A stretch of DNA of 64,000 nucleotides from Ashinkailepas kermadecensis (Eukaryota; Arthropoda; Thecostraca; Neolepadidae): NCBI GenBank assembly GCA_034440615.1, contig JAOTOM010003953.1, positions 1 through 64,000 of the forward strand. Direction: 5' to 3'. Each line of letters begins with the position of its first letter. Within the stretch, counting starts at the first letter, position 1. The position numbers were made by a program, and so were the translations under genes. Shown here one piece after another: positions 18,425-30,395 of this stretch. The notes beneath the pieces were generated by a model. That model was not told the origin of the DNA, did no database searches, and was given only the letters and a program-made list of their open reading frames with translations.

Positions 18425-21400
18425 CTGGAAAGAGTCAGATCTGTAAGAATACATTCGAGGAATATTAGTCTGTGTCACAAATTTCCTGGTTTGGATGGGC
18501 TGAGTTACTGCTGCTGAGTTACTTCTGATTCATACTTTCACTATTTCACCAATTTTTCTATAAACTTCCCATCTGCCACCCAAAGGAAGGAAACTTGTGC
18601 CCTGGTTTTGATCAACACAACTTTCGTCTCTCCATCTGACCGGGTGGAATCCATATAGGCGATAATCACATCACTTCTCATTTGAGTTGTACCTCTATGC
18701 ACTACAACTGGCTGTCTGCATAGGATGCAAGTAATGCACAAGGGAGTTGTACTCTTCATCCTTGGGATGACAGCCATGTTAAAATAAATAATATGCCAAA
18801 GTAAAAAAGCAATATATCAAGACACAAGTATTACCTATCAATACATTGATTGCTTATCTGAATGCATATATACATTATCTGATTATGGTGCAATGGCAGA
18901 CTACAGACTATAATACTGCATGACTACTAGACCATAGTGCATGTGTGAGCTATTAGAATAAATGTGCTGAGAAATTAATCATGTCTAGTTTTTCTTGTTT
19001 CAAAAATCACATACACTTCACATTTTGAAGTCATCTCTTGCAAACCCTGGCTAAAATACAATTTAGCACCATCTAATATACCATACTCATCAAACATTGG
19101 CATCATTAGAAGAGCAATCAATTTTCTCTTTTTAAATAATCATTTACTTGTTGAACGACATTAAATCAAATCCTTGCACAAAACAATGCACTCACTAGAC
19201 ATTGCAATGTCTTCACTTTCCATCTAACTCAAATGTCTCCTCCCCAAGGAAACACTATAGCTGAGAATCCCTGATTTTGGATATTTAGATACGGTATGGA
19301 ATGGAATGGCTGATATCCATCGCCTCTTGTGTGATCTGGAATTTTCAACAGGACAAGGTGCACATATATCACAGCTGAGGAATTCCAGGACAAATTGACC
19401 AGGCAGAGGCAATTGTGCACCATCATGTCTCAGATTTTGAGCAACATTGATGCATAGGGTTATCTTATGCTGTGAATCCCCCCATTAACATTTTATATCA
19501 GGTCAATGGTTCAGGAGTTGTAGCCTCAGGCATATCTGGAAGGTCACAATGTAAGGCTATGTTTGGTGGTTAATAACTATGTTAAATAATATTCAAAATA
19601 TAGATATCCTGACATTTTTTAACTTGCGAAGCATGAAATGACGAGGAGTTCTGGTTGCCAGGGAGGACCTTGGCTGTCAGAAAGGGCCCCTTGGGCTGAG
19701 GGATGGGACCTAAGCCATACAAGGGCCCCCAGCTTGTTGGAGGGATCCAAGCTGTTGAAAGAGGGCCTCCAGCCCTGATAAAGTATGCTCTGGATGGCTG
19801 AGGAGGTCACCTGCACATACAAAGACCTCTAGCCATTAGAGGACCCTGGACTGTCGGAGAGGGCCCAGAGCTGGTATGAAGGGCCTGGGGCTGCTGAGGG
19901 CTGGAACCACATGGGGCACCTTGCATGATAGAGGAACCTCAAGCCTTTGAAGGTGGGACTCTGATGGGATGGAGTGTCTTTAGCCATGAAAGAGGGGGCC
20001 CTGAGCTGATGGGTTGGTGCCCCAAGCTGGATGTTCCGTCACTGGGTCGGCTTTGGCTCACACTGATGGAGAGGGGCTCAGAGCTGACAGCAGGACTCAG
20101 GCTGATAAAGAGGCCCCCAAGCTTCAGAGATGATCCAGGCCGAAGCTGAGGGTTTCCAGTGCTCTGTAAGCCCAGCCCACAGAGACGCCTGGGCTGTTAA
20201 ACATTAGTGACATTTCAAAGGGGTGAAGGGGCATCCTCCCTCCTGGCAAGTCGGATGGGGCCATCCATGTGACTGCTCTGAGGGACAGAGAAATAAAAGA
20301 ATAAATATTTAAATGCATATAGCAGCTTGTGTGGAAAGTGCCTCGAGACTTGAAGACATTCACCCTGATGGAAATTCCTTGCCTGAGAGCTGCAATGCCT
20401 ATACCAGCTGGAAAGTGCAGTCTCAGCTGGAATGGGCCCTTAACAGCTGAGGAATAAATGGGGCATGTGAGGGTCTAAGATCCTCTTTGGGTTTGAAAGG
20501 GCCCCTGAGGGATGAACAGGACCATTGAGAGCTGAAGAGGACTAGTGAGGGCCATCTCAGATCTGAAATACCCCAAGATGAGAACTAGACAGGGATATTG
20601 ATAAATGTTATGGGCCCCTAAACACAGGAGAGGGCCCTGAGGCATGAAGAGAATCTTGTGATGGTCAGAGAGAACTGGAATGAGATTCTTCTGATGTTGA
20701 AAGTGATCCCTAATGGACAAACAGGGTCCCCTTAGAGGTAAAATATTCCATGTTGGCTAGCAATTGAGGTGAGGAATACCAAGGGCCAGGCTCAGAGCTT
20801 GAATATTCTTGAAACCACAAGAGCTGGTGATAACTAGCAAGGGTCCCTAACATCTTGAGAGGGCCCTTGAGGGCTAACAGAGCCCCTGAGAGCTAAGAAG
20901 AGTATCTAAGGTTAATGATGACTGCAAGGAATACTGAGGGCAAAGCATTGATGAATATTATACAGCTTTGTACATTACTACTTTTAAAAACCATCCACCA
21001 TCCACACAATGCCATAGAATATGTTGGTACATGATGCCATATTATATCTTGATTATGTGCTGAGTGCAGCCCAGTTTAATTCTAGAAGAGGTTTAAATAT
21101 GATAAAGCTTGCACTCTCCAGATGAGCATTTGTAGCAAAAGTGCTACCTTTGCATTTGTTATATATCAAGCCAAAATATGGTCCTTCCATCCCATCAATA
21201 AAAAGTAACAGGCATTGATATTGCTGGAGGTCACATGACCTGAGGTCATGGGGTTGTTTTTTTAAGGATAATTATTTATTGCATATAAAAATATTATGTG
21301 AATGGGATTCCTTTGCTTGTCACAAGTTCAAAAATGTCTGGATATTCATCTTTTGAATGATAGAATGAAATTTAATTTGATTTGAATGATTTTTTTTTAA

Positions 21401-23020
21401 TTTGTTTGAATTATTGCAATTTAATGTACCACAAGACAAGTTTTACATACACTTTATCTCCATGAAGCAGACAAATGGTTGTAGGTTTGGTTAAGTTAGG
21501 TCAGGTTAGGCTATTGTTATATGCTAGAATAATGTTCATTTTGGGGAAATCAAAACAATTATTTATTTTTTCCCAAAACAGTTAAGGCTACCTTAGGTAG
21601 GCTAGGATAGGTTGTTATTTCATAAGCTGTAAAGTTTTGAAACAAAAATTGATAATAAATTTTCACTTCCAGGTTCACTTTACACATTTGTAGTGGAAAT
21701 GAGTGGTCACGCCATGTTCGGCACTTGCACAAACATGGCATTAAAAAAGAAATTCCAAGAAATTATAAATTATTTTGAAATGCAAATTTACCAAATTTTC
21801 ACATTGAAAAAAAAACATAACCTAACCTAGACTGACATGTTTTTGAAGAAAAATTTGATTTTCCTATAGATTGAAGACAGAAAAGTAATTCTTCCAACAT
21901 AACCTACCCAGCTCAATTCGATTTTCGGGGAAGGGGGAAGTTGTCTCACAGGCCAATCCTTTCCTATCAATGCCACATGGTTCATGGCTAGCATCAAAGA
22001 AATTGGGGTTCTCCCAGCCTCCAACTCAGACCACCAAATGCCAATGGGTGTTCACACCAAGCATGTAAACAATTTGAATGCAAAGAATGGTTATGAATAG
22101 ATACTTCTACTTCCTTCAGTAAGGGAGATGAGATATGGTGTTGGTGGTAACAAATACAAAACATATCTTAATACACAGTTCAAATTATTGCGGTAAATTC
22201 CAGCTCGAATTCAAATTTTATGACATACCGAATGAGCCAAAAATGTCAACAAAAGCACGAATGAATGATAACCATATGCAAGTAATATATCACACACAAA
22301 GGCATGAAATATCAACCATGTATCAGCTGTTATACTCCAAACGGTATATTTACGCGCAAAAACGATATAAAACGGGCTAAGTAGAAAGTTACACGTCGAG
22401 CCTTCGCACCTACTTTCAAGTGAATCCGCCATGTTGATGCAATGTGTTGTAAAATTTTCCATATGATGCTGGTATTCCGTTCTAAATAGATTTACTTCAA
22501 ATGATTTTTCTACACCCTTCCATTGCAGTAATTTTTATTGGCATTGTTGTGGGCTCTTTGCCGAGATTGAAGGAAAAGTATGCAAATTTTGATATATTTA
22601 TCTGAAATACCAGAGAAACATTCTGATCACCTCTAAGATTGAGACCAGTAAATTAGAAGTTTGCTGTAAAGCGTACCCGATCATAATTTAGGATCGTACT
22701 CTGCAATTTTCACGGTTATTTAATTTCAGAATAATTCATGGAAAACAGAAATATTGTCTCCGTTGCCACTCAGTATTCTACTATCTCTATATACTAGTGC
22801 TCAGCATGGGCAGGTGTAAATCACAACTAGTGATATGCAGAGGTTCAGCCAGGGAGGTGGGGGGGGGGGGAGACCGGAGTCCGACCCGGCAGGAAATACT
22901 TTTTACATCCAGGATTGTGTACAAAGAAAGATTCCAATGCCATATTACTGTAACTCCCCAAATTGAATCTTGTGACTTCTTGAGCTACATAATTTGTCGC
23001 ATTGATAGTGACAGGTTCTG
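18425..23020. other. Gene-poor stretch with a degenerate G/A-rich tandem region
   Basis: 19640-20920 contains many diverged copies of a short unit around 'gagggcccctgagagctgaagagg' (variants every 25-40 bases), an old tandem array. Around 21480-21510 and 21790-21905 short ggttaggttaggct-like runs occur. 22855-22872 is poly-G. No exon recognised. The unseen first LIN9 exon should lie somewhere in or beyond this stretch. Confidence 0.45.
18541..18777 (-). CDS. Hypothetical small ORF (78 aa)
   Basis: Open frame with an ATG start, immediately upstream of the first recognised LIN9 exon and on the same strand. It has a CxxC (TCILC) near residue 16 but no recognised domain and no resemblance to LIN9 N-termini I know. 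It could be chance, a small upstream gene, or a retained 5' exon segment. Function unknown. Confidence 0.2.
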   Translation of the reverse strand: MAVIPRMKSTTPLCITCILCRQPVVVHRGTTQMRSDVIIAYMDSTRSDGETKVVLIKTRAQVSFLWVADGKFIEKLVK

Positions 23021-23029
23021 GTGAGAGTT

Positions 23030-24085
23030 TACCACCTCACTGTATTTATTTGGGGCCGAAGAAGAGAATCTTTGCGACCGAGCGTGATTTGTTTGCGGAT
23101 TCCGCGCGATTTGTCGGATCCATTCGCGAGTTTTCGGGTCCGGCGTGACTTTTGGGGGCTCCATGTCAATATTTTGGGCCCCCGCGCGATGTTGTTGGGT
23201 CCGCAAGACTTTTACTGCCCCTGCGTTATTTTGGGGTCCAGTACTCCTTTCAACGCACTACGAGCTCTTTTGGGGCCTCTGTCGCGAGTTTTAACCTCCA
23301 GAGCAATGTTCCGAGCCCGGATTAATTTTTGTTCAGTGTCCCTGCTGATTTTTATGGGCCTGGGCTTGATTGTATTAAGGTCACAGTGGGATTTTCTGGA
23401 CCCTGGCACGTATATGTTAGACCCAAACGTGACTTTTATGGCCCAGGCGCAATTTTTCCGAGTCTCGACGCTATTTTTGTGTTCCCATCACCTCTCTGGA
23501 ATGGGGGACATTGTCCCCTTTGCCCCTACTTCGGCATACCACTGTGACCACGTCGTTTTTTTTAGCAGTTCTCGGCCTGGTTTTAGGCCCTGGACCATCT
23601 TTGTGGCTCCGCGGGTGTACCTTGATTGCTCCGGTAGACTTTGAGGGCCTCCGGTGGGTTTTTGAGGGCTCCCGCTGGGATTATCTTGGATCCTCGACGC
23701 GATTTGTTGTGGCTCCTGACTTGAAATTTAAAGGTCTGACAGACATTTTGGAACCCAGTGAGACATTTCGGTGCCCTGACACGATTGTTCGTGTCCCTGT
23801 GTGAGTGTTCTGGGTCCCACGGCATTTATTTGGCGCCACGGCGATATATTTGGGGGCATGGACAGAAATTATTGAGGCCTAGGAAGATTCTTGGGGTATT
23901 AGCGCGATTTTGGGGCTGAGGAGGAAGATTTCGGGGGCCCTGGATCAAATTTTCGGGGCCAGCACTTTTTGTGCATGGGGGAGGGGGCTTCCCAGAACGA
24001 TCTTTGGGCCCCGGTGCAATTTGTTCTAGCCCCGGCGCGATTCTTTGGGCCCACCACCCCTCAGGGGAGGAGACAATTGCTCCCA
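23030..24085 (+). repeat. Eroded GC/AT tandem array of repeat X (array part)
   Basis: Units of about 20-30 bp of the general form 'ggggccccggcgcgattttt' in heavily diverged state. The array ends with gggcccaccacccctcagggg and a purine-rich stretch. The array at 33.3-34.45 kb ends the same way (gggagcccacccgttcagga), so both belong to one element family. Orientation is opposite to the copy at 1-1290. Confidence 0.7.
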
Positions 24086-25374
24086 TTGCGACTCCCCTTG
24101 GGTAGATACACTACTGGTCACGATTTATTCTGTTTGTTGTCGTTGGCTCGTTGGCTCTAGTCTCAGAGACTACCAGCACTCATTTGACAAATGCTGCAAG
24201 TCAAGAAATCTCGAGATACAATTTTGGAGGTTCTCTAATATGGCAGCGGAATATCCCGTGTACACGATATCCAGGAGATAAGACATATATGCAATTAAAA
24301 CAACGAAGAAGATTGGAAATAAAGCACGGACTTCGTAACGTAGGTAGCCGGCGAGGAGGCAGTGGCGTCGCCACGAAATTCTTACAGGGGGGGCAATGTT
24401 GATAGGGGGCCTCCTGCTCCCCGAAAGGGGGCCTCCACTGTGTTAGGGCCTCCTATTGCTTTTTAATCTCTTAGTATGGTTCCCGAATGGGAACATGATT
24501 TCATATTGATGCCTTGTTTGTTCTTGGCATGGTGCATCATTTACGCAAAACGCAAAGCAAGAATCTTTTTTTTTCGCTGAGAACTGAGCCATACCAGGGT
24601 GTAAATAAGCAAATGTGGATTATTACGTCAGTGCCAAAACAAACCAACATCTTTATGCTTTATCGACGAGAAGAATCTTCCCGTTGGCCTCTAGATTGTA
24701 GCGAGCTGGTGGGGCTCGTGCTGAGCATATCTTAAAGATATCTCCCATTGATCAACCCACTTCTATGTCCACCAAGTTTAACTGAATATAGCTAGGTTCA
24801 TCACTACTGTTAGTCATTCCCACCAGCTTGATCCCATAAACAAGCTTAAACGATCATTTATCAGTCCAAGGACGACAATTTCGCGAAGGTGACAACGAGA
24901 AGTGGATTGAATTGGTTTTCTGATTGTCATCTTAGGGATTTATTAATTTTTGTAATAACATTTGGTGCTGGCCGCAAGGCACTTGGCACAGAAGCTAAAA
25001 TAATAAATCCTCCGCGAAAAAATTCACGGCAAGAACAAGCATTGAACAACAATGCATCAATGACAATGCAACAATGTAACAATGACAATGCATAAATAAT
25101 GCAAAACCTTCGAATTCCACGCCGTCACGCCCATGGTTATCGCAGTGCTGTACCGTTTTGTAAATTATGTCGTTGAGAAGGTATTGAAGCTGGGAAGCTC
25201 TAATCATGCAGGCTGTAATCACAGAAGACAACTTTGTAGGAAGAAAATACATTTTAAAACTTCATTCCTCCTATTTAATATGGGTCATCGGTGTTGTTTT
25301 GTATGCTTGTGAGGGGGAATTTTCCACCGCAATGTTGGCTTTGCTCCATGGGCGTAAGTTTCTGCAAATTATTG
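24086..25374. other. No gene recognised
   Basis: 24350-24460 contains 'cgtcgccacgaaattctt' followed by G-rich text (acagggggggcaatg), a form often seen at the edge of dispersed repeats. Nothing else is supported. Confidence 0.35.
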
Positions 25375-26210
25375 GGGAACCAGTGACGCACCTATATTTG
25401 CGTCAAGGGGAGGGGGGCAAACGTATTTGGAGGGGGTCCAACTACTCAATAAAGTCTTCCGATTTCGACCACTATTTTGCCAAAGGGGACTTTATTAAAT
25501 AAAATAATTAGTGATCAACTGAATTATCCTGTGGAGGGGCCTAGTCTACCACTATCGTTTCTGATTCGTCGGATTTCAAACCTAGCTCCCCACCCTGTTC
25601 GAATGTATTCTTTTGGTATCTCTTGATAAGTCACCTCGCACTGCTGAAATTACACCTACACAAATCACTTTAAAATGTAAAAATTGCCAATTTCAGACAT
25701 TCCAGTTCATAGTGCCCGGTCGCCACGACGCCAACGTTAGTGCACGTGCACACCCATCTTGCGCATTCGGCGCATTCGCCACACTTCGTGCGATGCTACG
25801 GATTCTGTTGGGCGTCCTACGCTTTGCTAATTGCTGCCACATGATAGACTTGCGCCATATCTGACGTGATAAAATGCTTCGTATGGGCGTTCGCTGCGAA
25901 AATTCGATTAATTAAATTCGATCATTAGTTCCCTACTTCCCATATTTTATGCTGAAGAAATGAGGATACCCGCTGAGCTTTGATGCACCTCATATTTTTG
26001 ATTAAACATGCTTCCAGGTTGGCTACCGAACCGAGGCCCTGCCTGCGTGTACTTCTTTGGACCCGTTTCGTATTTCTTCGTCTACGGATGTGTCTTAGGG
26101 CTCCAATCCATTTTTGTTAGAGTCCCAACGCATTTTCGAAACCCCTGCTCGTTTTAGGGTTTGTTGCTTTTTTTGCGCACCGAATATTTTTTTTAGTTGT
26201 CGGGGCGCTT
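25375..26210 (+). mobile_element. Repeat X, copy with conserved body
   Basis: Aligns by eye with 32.59-33.38 kb over the whole body: g(c)gtcaggggaggg...gcaaa, 'aataattagtgatcaact(g/t)aattatcct', 'gcccggtcgcca...cgccaacgtt', 'ggcattcggcgcattcgcca', and 'ggacccgttgcgtttt/gtttcgta'. A short array (about 26090-26205) follows. Similarity is roughly 75-80 percent by inspection. Confidence 0.75.
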
Positions 26211-26266
26211 TGGTTGGTTATTTGGGCTTAAGGGCGCATCGACTGCGTTGGTCATACAGCGCCCAT
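26211..26266 (+). mobile_element. Mini-hairpin element, copy 4
   Basis: ggttatttgggcttaagggc then gcatcgactgcgttggtcat and acagcgcccat. The 6-bp stem gggcgc/gcgccc is intact. It sits at the end of the repeat X copy. No target duplication was recognised. Confidence 0.8.
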
Positions 26267-26278
26267 AGCAGAGTCACC

Positions 26279-26875
26279 TCAGCTAGCGTCTCGGTGAATT
26301 GCATGCTGCTGGATGCCGGATAGCACTCGGTGGACCATACGGTAGCCGTGCACAGACAAGGCAGCTGGCACACAGATTGCCAGCGCCCGGTCTCCTGAAA
26401 CGCACTCGGGATGGCTCACTTTAGAGCTTCTGAGAGCACGGCGAATCTTGCTGGACCGATTCGATGATGCCCCCACCTGTCGCAGCACGAAAGCCACGTC
26501 CTCCATGCCCTCAGCACGAGCACTTTGCCTAGCAGCCTCCACGAGCTGCAGAGAACTATGCTGCTGAGCAACTCTTGAGGACGCCCGACGCGCTGAGCTG
26601 ATGGTATATTCTAGCTGGTTGTCCTCGCGCTCCCTCCACAGCCTCGTCATCAAAGCGGGTCTTGGCTTCATCATCACTCACGAGGGCTCGCTTACATTTA
26701 ACCGACTTTCCTTTAAGTTCTTGGCGATCAAGTCGGTCGCCTTTTTCATGTCAACAATCGAGGACTCACTCGGGGATTTTCCCCGAGGGATTTTCCCCAA
26801 AACGAACTGCAAACTATAATTAAACACATGAGCATAATAGTTTTCACGCCCAAACGCTTTTGCACTGGTAAACAA
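26279..26875 (-). CDS. Hypothetical ORFs, possibly one interrupted coding region
   Basis: Two minus-strand frames follow each other: 26875-26678 (ends NLKESRLNVSEPS) and 26677-26279 (132 codons; GMEDVAFVLRQVGASSNRSS is typical of its composition). Codon content looks protein-like (Ala, Arg, Ser, Val), but I recognise no family. It could be an exon of an unknown gene, an old transposon ORF, or chance. Confidence 0.25.
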
Positions 26876-28230
26876 TTCCGCTAATTCCTATCTGCTGACG
26901 CGCACCTCAATGCTCACTGTACGTAAAATCCAACCACACTGACCCGACCCTTACAGGCAAGGACAACTTCCTTGCGATGGGAAACGCTGTGCGTGACCTA
27001 TCTCGACTCAGTCGCCTCGTCAGTTAGGGAATTTTTTTTGGCATAGCGACCGCTGGATCGGTTACCCGGTCAGAACATCCCGCCAGCCGGCGCGTCGCGG
27101 CGTCCGGCCCGGGCTTCCCCGTGCCGCCCAGGCTGGCCACCGCACCGCGCTGAGGCCTACCGGGATACAATTGATCACTACCGGTGTTAGAGCAGCTATG
27201 TGCAGCTGAAACTTACGGTACATATAGTCAAAGGATCCCTGATTTCATTGGTATTGGTCTCTGGTTGTGCGCTGTTGTGCGTTTTTTAAACCTTATTCGA
27301 ACTTGGAGGTACTAAAAAGTTGAACGACTATTGAATTACTTATTATTTGATACAAAATAGCAAATTGTGAATCGGTATATGCCTTTTTGAATTGCTCAAC
27401 GTATTGAGAATATTCTCAGCTATCATTTCATATCTCACTTGCCCATATTTTTAGAATGCATCTTACTTTCATCAGTCGTCAAACTCCGACAATATTTGTG
27501 TACATGTGCATCGTTTTTTTCCGCACGTAGTGTTGTCCATGTTCACGGACTTGTTACTACATCAAATCTTGTGAAAATTTTCCTAAAAACTGTGACCTGG
27601 TGTGCTTCAAGCATTTGCTGATGCAATGGCGCTGCAAATATCTCATAAAAAATACTCGAGAAATGCATTTCTGGCCAGTTTTCCCCTGAGTTATCACACT
27701 GTGCAATGGCCTGGAACTCCCAACACTGACCCGGGTGTCCCAGCAACAGCCAGGTGTTAGAAGCAAAATAATCCAGGACTCCCAGCAGTCCGGTGATCTC
27801 AAAATATCTAAGGCACCGCGGTCGAAGTCCAGCAACGGCTCTTGATCCCTATAGCAATGACATAAACACCCAGTAGGACCCCATAGAGGCATAACAGCAG
27901 CACAGGTCCACCCTCCCCACACTCCCCAACAGTCGGTTGGCAGGCCTTCAACGACATGGAACACCCTAACAGTTAAGCCAGATGCTTAACATTAACCTAA
28001 GCGACCTGACTCAGCATCCCAGAGGCGCTAACAGCAGCTTAAGTGCCCCAACAGTCACTCGACACTAATGCATTAAAGACTGAGTCTTGATTCCTAAGTG
28101 CAGACTAAGTCTTGAGGTGCTCAGAATGCTAGCCTCTTCATGAAGCTTGACCCCTGTGGCGAAATTCTTCAGAGGAATACAAAAAATCAAGTGGTTTATA
28201 AGCTTGAGCAGCCAACAAGCTCAGAGCCTT
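26876..28230. other. No gene recognised
   Basis: A GC-rich patch at 27040-27160 ('gccagccggcgcgtcgcggcg') may be a diverged SINE tail. Nothing else identifiable. Confidence 0.3.
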
Positions 28231-28965
28231 TCACTCAGACTTTTTACCTGCTCGCACGGCTTCAAACGTTATTACCCCAGCTGTGCCTGCAGCGCGATAG
28301 ATATACGCCTCACACTTCCTCCCGCCGCTGACACGCCTTGCAATGACACTTGATATTGTCTGTTTTATATTGCACCGATACTCAGAACCAGAGGCGCAGA
28401 CAAAGGGTGAGGGAGCGTCCCCCATGGGAACCAAAAATACACTAGATGAAATGGGTAATTTTGATATTTTCACCACGCTAAACAGAGAATTTTCGGCGCG
28501 CCTCGCGCCGAACGGGTTATTTCGTGATTTGTATTTTGGTCGGCGCCCTCTTAAGAAAATACTGGCTGTACCACTGCTCAGCGCCATTAGTAGTGAAGCA
28601 CCACGATTCACGACTATGGGCGAGGACAAGTATTTCCATGATATCAGTCCCACGATATTCTGCTCAGATCCTTTTAATTGTACTTGATCACGAGCCAGTG
28701 ACAACTGACGCGCGTCCCTCTTGTCTTCTCCAAGATTGTCGGGAGTGTTGTTCTGAGTAGTTTTCAGGAAGTCAATGCCCCATTGTTGAATTTTTATTTC
28801 AGTGTCTTCAAGATCGTGACTGCCCTTTATATTCCCTCTATCCGAATGTCTGGAAGTTTCTATACTGAGGTCCATTGACTCTTCTCCAATTAAGTTCGTG
28901 ACGTAACGCAGCAGAGCTGGTTTCACCCCCTTCACTACGAAGCATTCGTGGGGAATTGTATGCAT
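28231..28965 (-). CDS. Hypothetical long ORF (244 aa)
   Basis: An uninterrupted 244-codon frame with an ATG start, unusually long for intergenic DNA of near-neutral composition. No domain, signal peptide or membrane segment is obvious. It holds charged stretches (GSHDLEDTEIKIQQWGIDFL) and basic ones (GRRPKYKSRNNPFGARRAE). It could be part of an unrecognised gene or mobile element, or chance. Confidence 0.25.
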   Translation of the reverse strand: MHTIPHECFVVKGVKPALLRYVTNLIGEESMDLSIETSRHSDRGNIKGSHDLEDTEIKIQQWGIDFLKTTQNNTPDNLGEDKRDARQLSLARDQVQLKGSEQNIVGLISWKYLSSPIVVNRGASLLMALSSGTASIFLRGRRPKYKSRNNPFGARRAENSLFSVVKISKLPISSSVFLVPMGDAPSPFVCASGSEYRCNIKQTISSVIARRVSGGRKCEAYIYRAAGTAGVITFEAVRAGKKSE

Positions 28966-29680
28966 TTTCGCGGCTCCTTTTCCATTGATTACAACAGACT
29001 CTGAAAACTTTCAGTGGTTCTTTCCCATATGATTCTAGATTAAGCTTCAGAAGTGCTCGGGAAGTTTCAGGAGTGCACATGTACTCCTAAAATAATACAA
29101 TTATCCACATATGCTGCGAAGCGTGCTTTCACACCAAATACAATATGCATATTCCACTTCTATTTTTGAGCAACTTTAAATTAAACCTAATTGATTGACC
29201 TAATACCATTTCGTAATCATAACTAAGCGGATAAGTACATTACACGTGATGGTCACCTGCATCGACCGACTCTCAAACACCGTAACATTTTACAGCATTC
29301 ACAGAATCCTGCAGTACAAGGAACGCTGCTATGCTCACAGGCTGATACAAGAGGGGGTGGGGGAAGCATTGTCGGCATGTGTTCCCCATGGAAACTGACG
29401 CCCATGCGACCGGGAAAAGGCTCCGGGAAGGTTCGAGTGCACTCCCCTCAATTTTTTTTGGTCCGAGGCAGAATGAGTACCCTTTTCTCTCAGAGGAAAG
29501 GGAACCCTTTCATTGTGCTTGAGTGCACCCCGCTAGGATTTTTTTCTGCCAGAGGCGCCCCCCGAAGAAATGGCGCCCGTCTATAGACGAAATTCCCCCA
29601 TGACAACTTCTGGATCCGCCGCTGACTCCGTCCATGTCTGCATGCTATAGGTAGAGCGGATACTCTTATCACAACACGTC
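28966..29680. other. No gene recognised
   Basis: 29345-29620 has the G/C-run style of the dispersed repeats here ('cgccccccgaagaaatggcg', 'aacttctggatccgccgc'), probably a fragment of an unclassified element. Confidence 0.3.
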
Positions 29681-29689
29681 GGAGTTGTA

Positions 29690-29812
29690 CAACATCACCG
29701 AGCCACCACTCCACCACTGCACCACATCGTCACGTCATCACTCCATCACATCATTACGCCACCACATCGTCATTCTACTACTCCACCACTCCACCACGTC
29801 ACCGCGGCGGCC
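29690..29812. repeat. CAC/CAT trinucleotide-rich repeat
   Basis: Interrupted (cca/tca)n: ccaccactccaccactgcac, then catcgtcacgtcatcactcc and similar. Confidence 0.8.
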
Positions 29813-29879
29813 ACCATATCGATTCAGGCGACGCTGCAGTTCACAAGGTAGAGTCTTCGGCGCCACTATCGTGGTCCAG

Positions 29880-30206
29880 TGACGTCGCGGTCATCTGAGC
29901 AGCTCAGGGGTGACAGTCCTGCTGATGTGGTCCAGTGACGTCGCTAACACCAGAACAGCACGGCGGTGACAATCCAGTCCTGCCGATGTGGTCCAGTCAC
30001 CTCGTTAACACCAGAACAGCACGGCGACTACAATCCAGTCCTGCTGATGTGGTCCAGTCACCTCGCTAACACCAGAACAGCGCGGCGACTACAATCCAGT
30101 CCCGCTGATGTGGTCCAGTGACGTCATCGGTCACCATAACAGCATAGCGGCGACAATCCAGTCCCTCTGATGTGGTACAGTGACGTCATCAGTCACCGCA
30201 GCAGCA
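29880..30206 (-). repeat. About 60-bp minisatellite whose first unit contains the stop codon of the Ly6 gene
   Basis: Five to six units, in transcript sense ggactggattgtcgccg, ctgttctggtgttagcgacg and tcactggaccacatcagc. The first unit is the last codons of the Ly6-type ORF plus its stop and following bases: gggctgatcacctccctgct, gctgcggtgactgatgacgt, then cactgtaccacatcag. The 3' UTR of that gene is thus an expansion of its own coding end. Confidence 0.8.
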
Positions 30207-30395
30207 GGGAGGTGATCAGCCCGAGCAGCGCGACGGCAGCTGCAGCCACAGGTTGAGTGGATGCGTTGCAGAGATCGCCGCGGCACATGCAGAGGTAGAC
30301 CTTGCGGTAATGGCCGTACTTGGTGTCATCACATCGCTCCTGCCGGTCGGACGGTGGCCGTGGCATGCACATGCGCTCCGTGGCCGTGTCATAAT
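30193..30395 (-). CDS. Ly6-type gene exon 3 (C-terminal half, GPI signal, stop)
   Basis: Acceptor ctgtttccag/AT. It encodes DYDTATERMCMPRPPSD, RCDDTKYGHYRKVYLCMC and RGDLCNAS, a hydrophobic tail and TGA. This gives the last five cysteines with the CMCxGDLCN ending. The downstream minisatellite shares the last codons. Confidence 0.93.
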
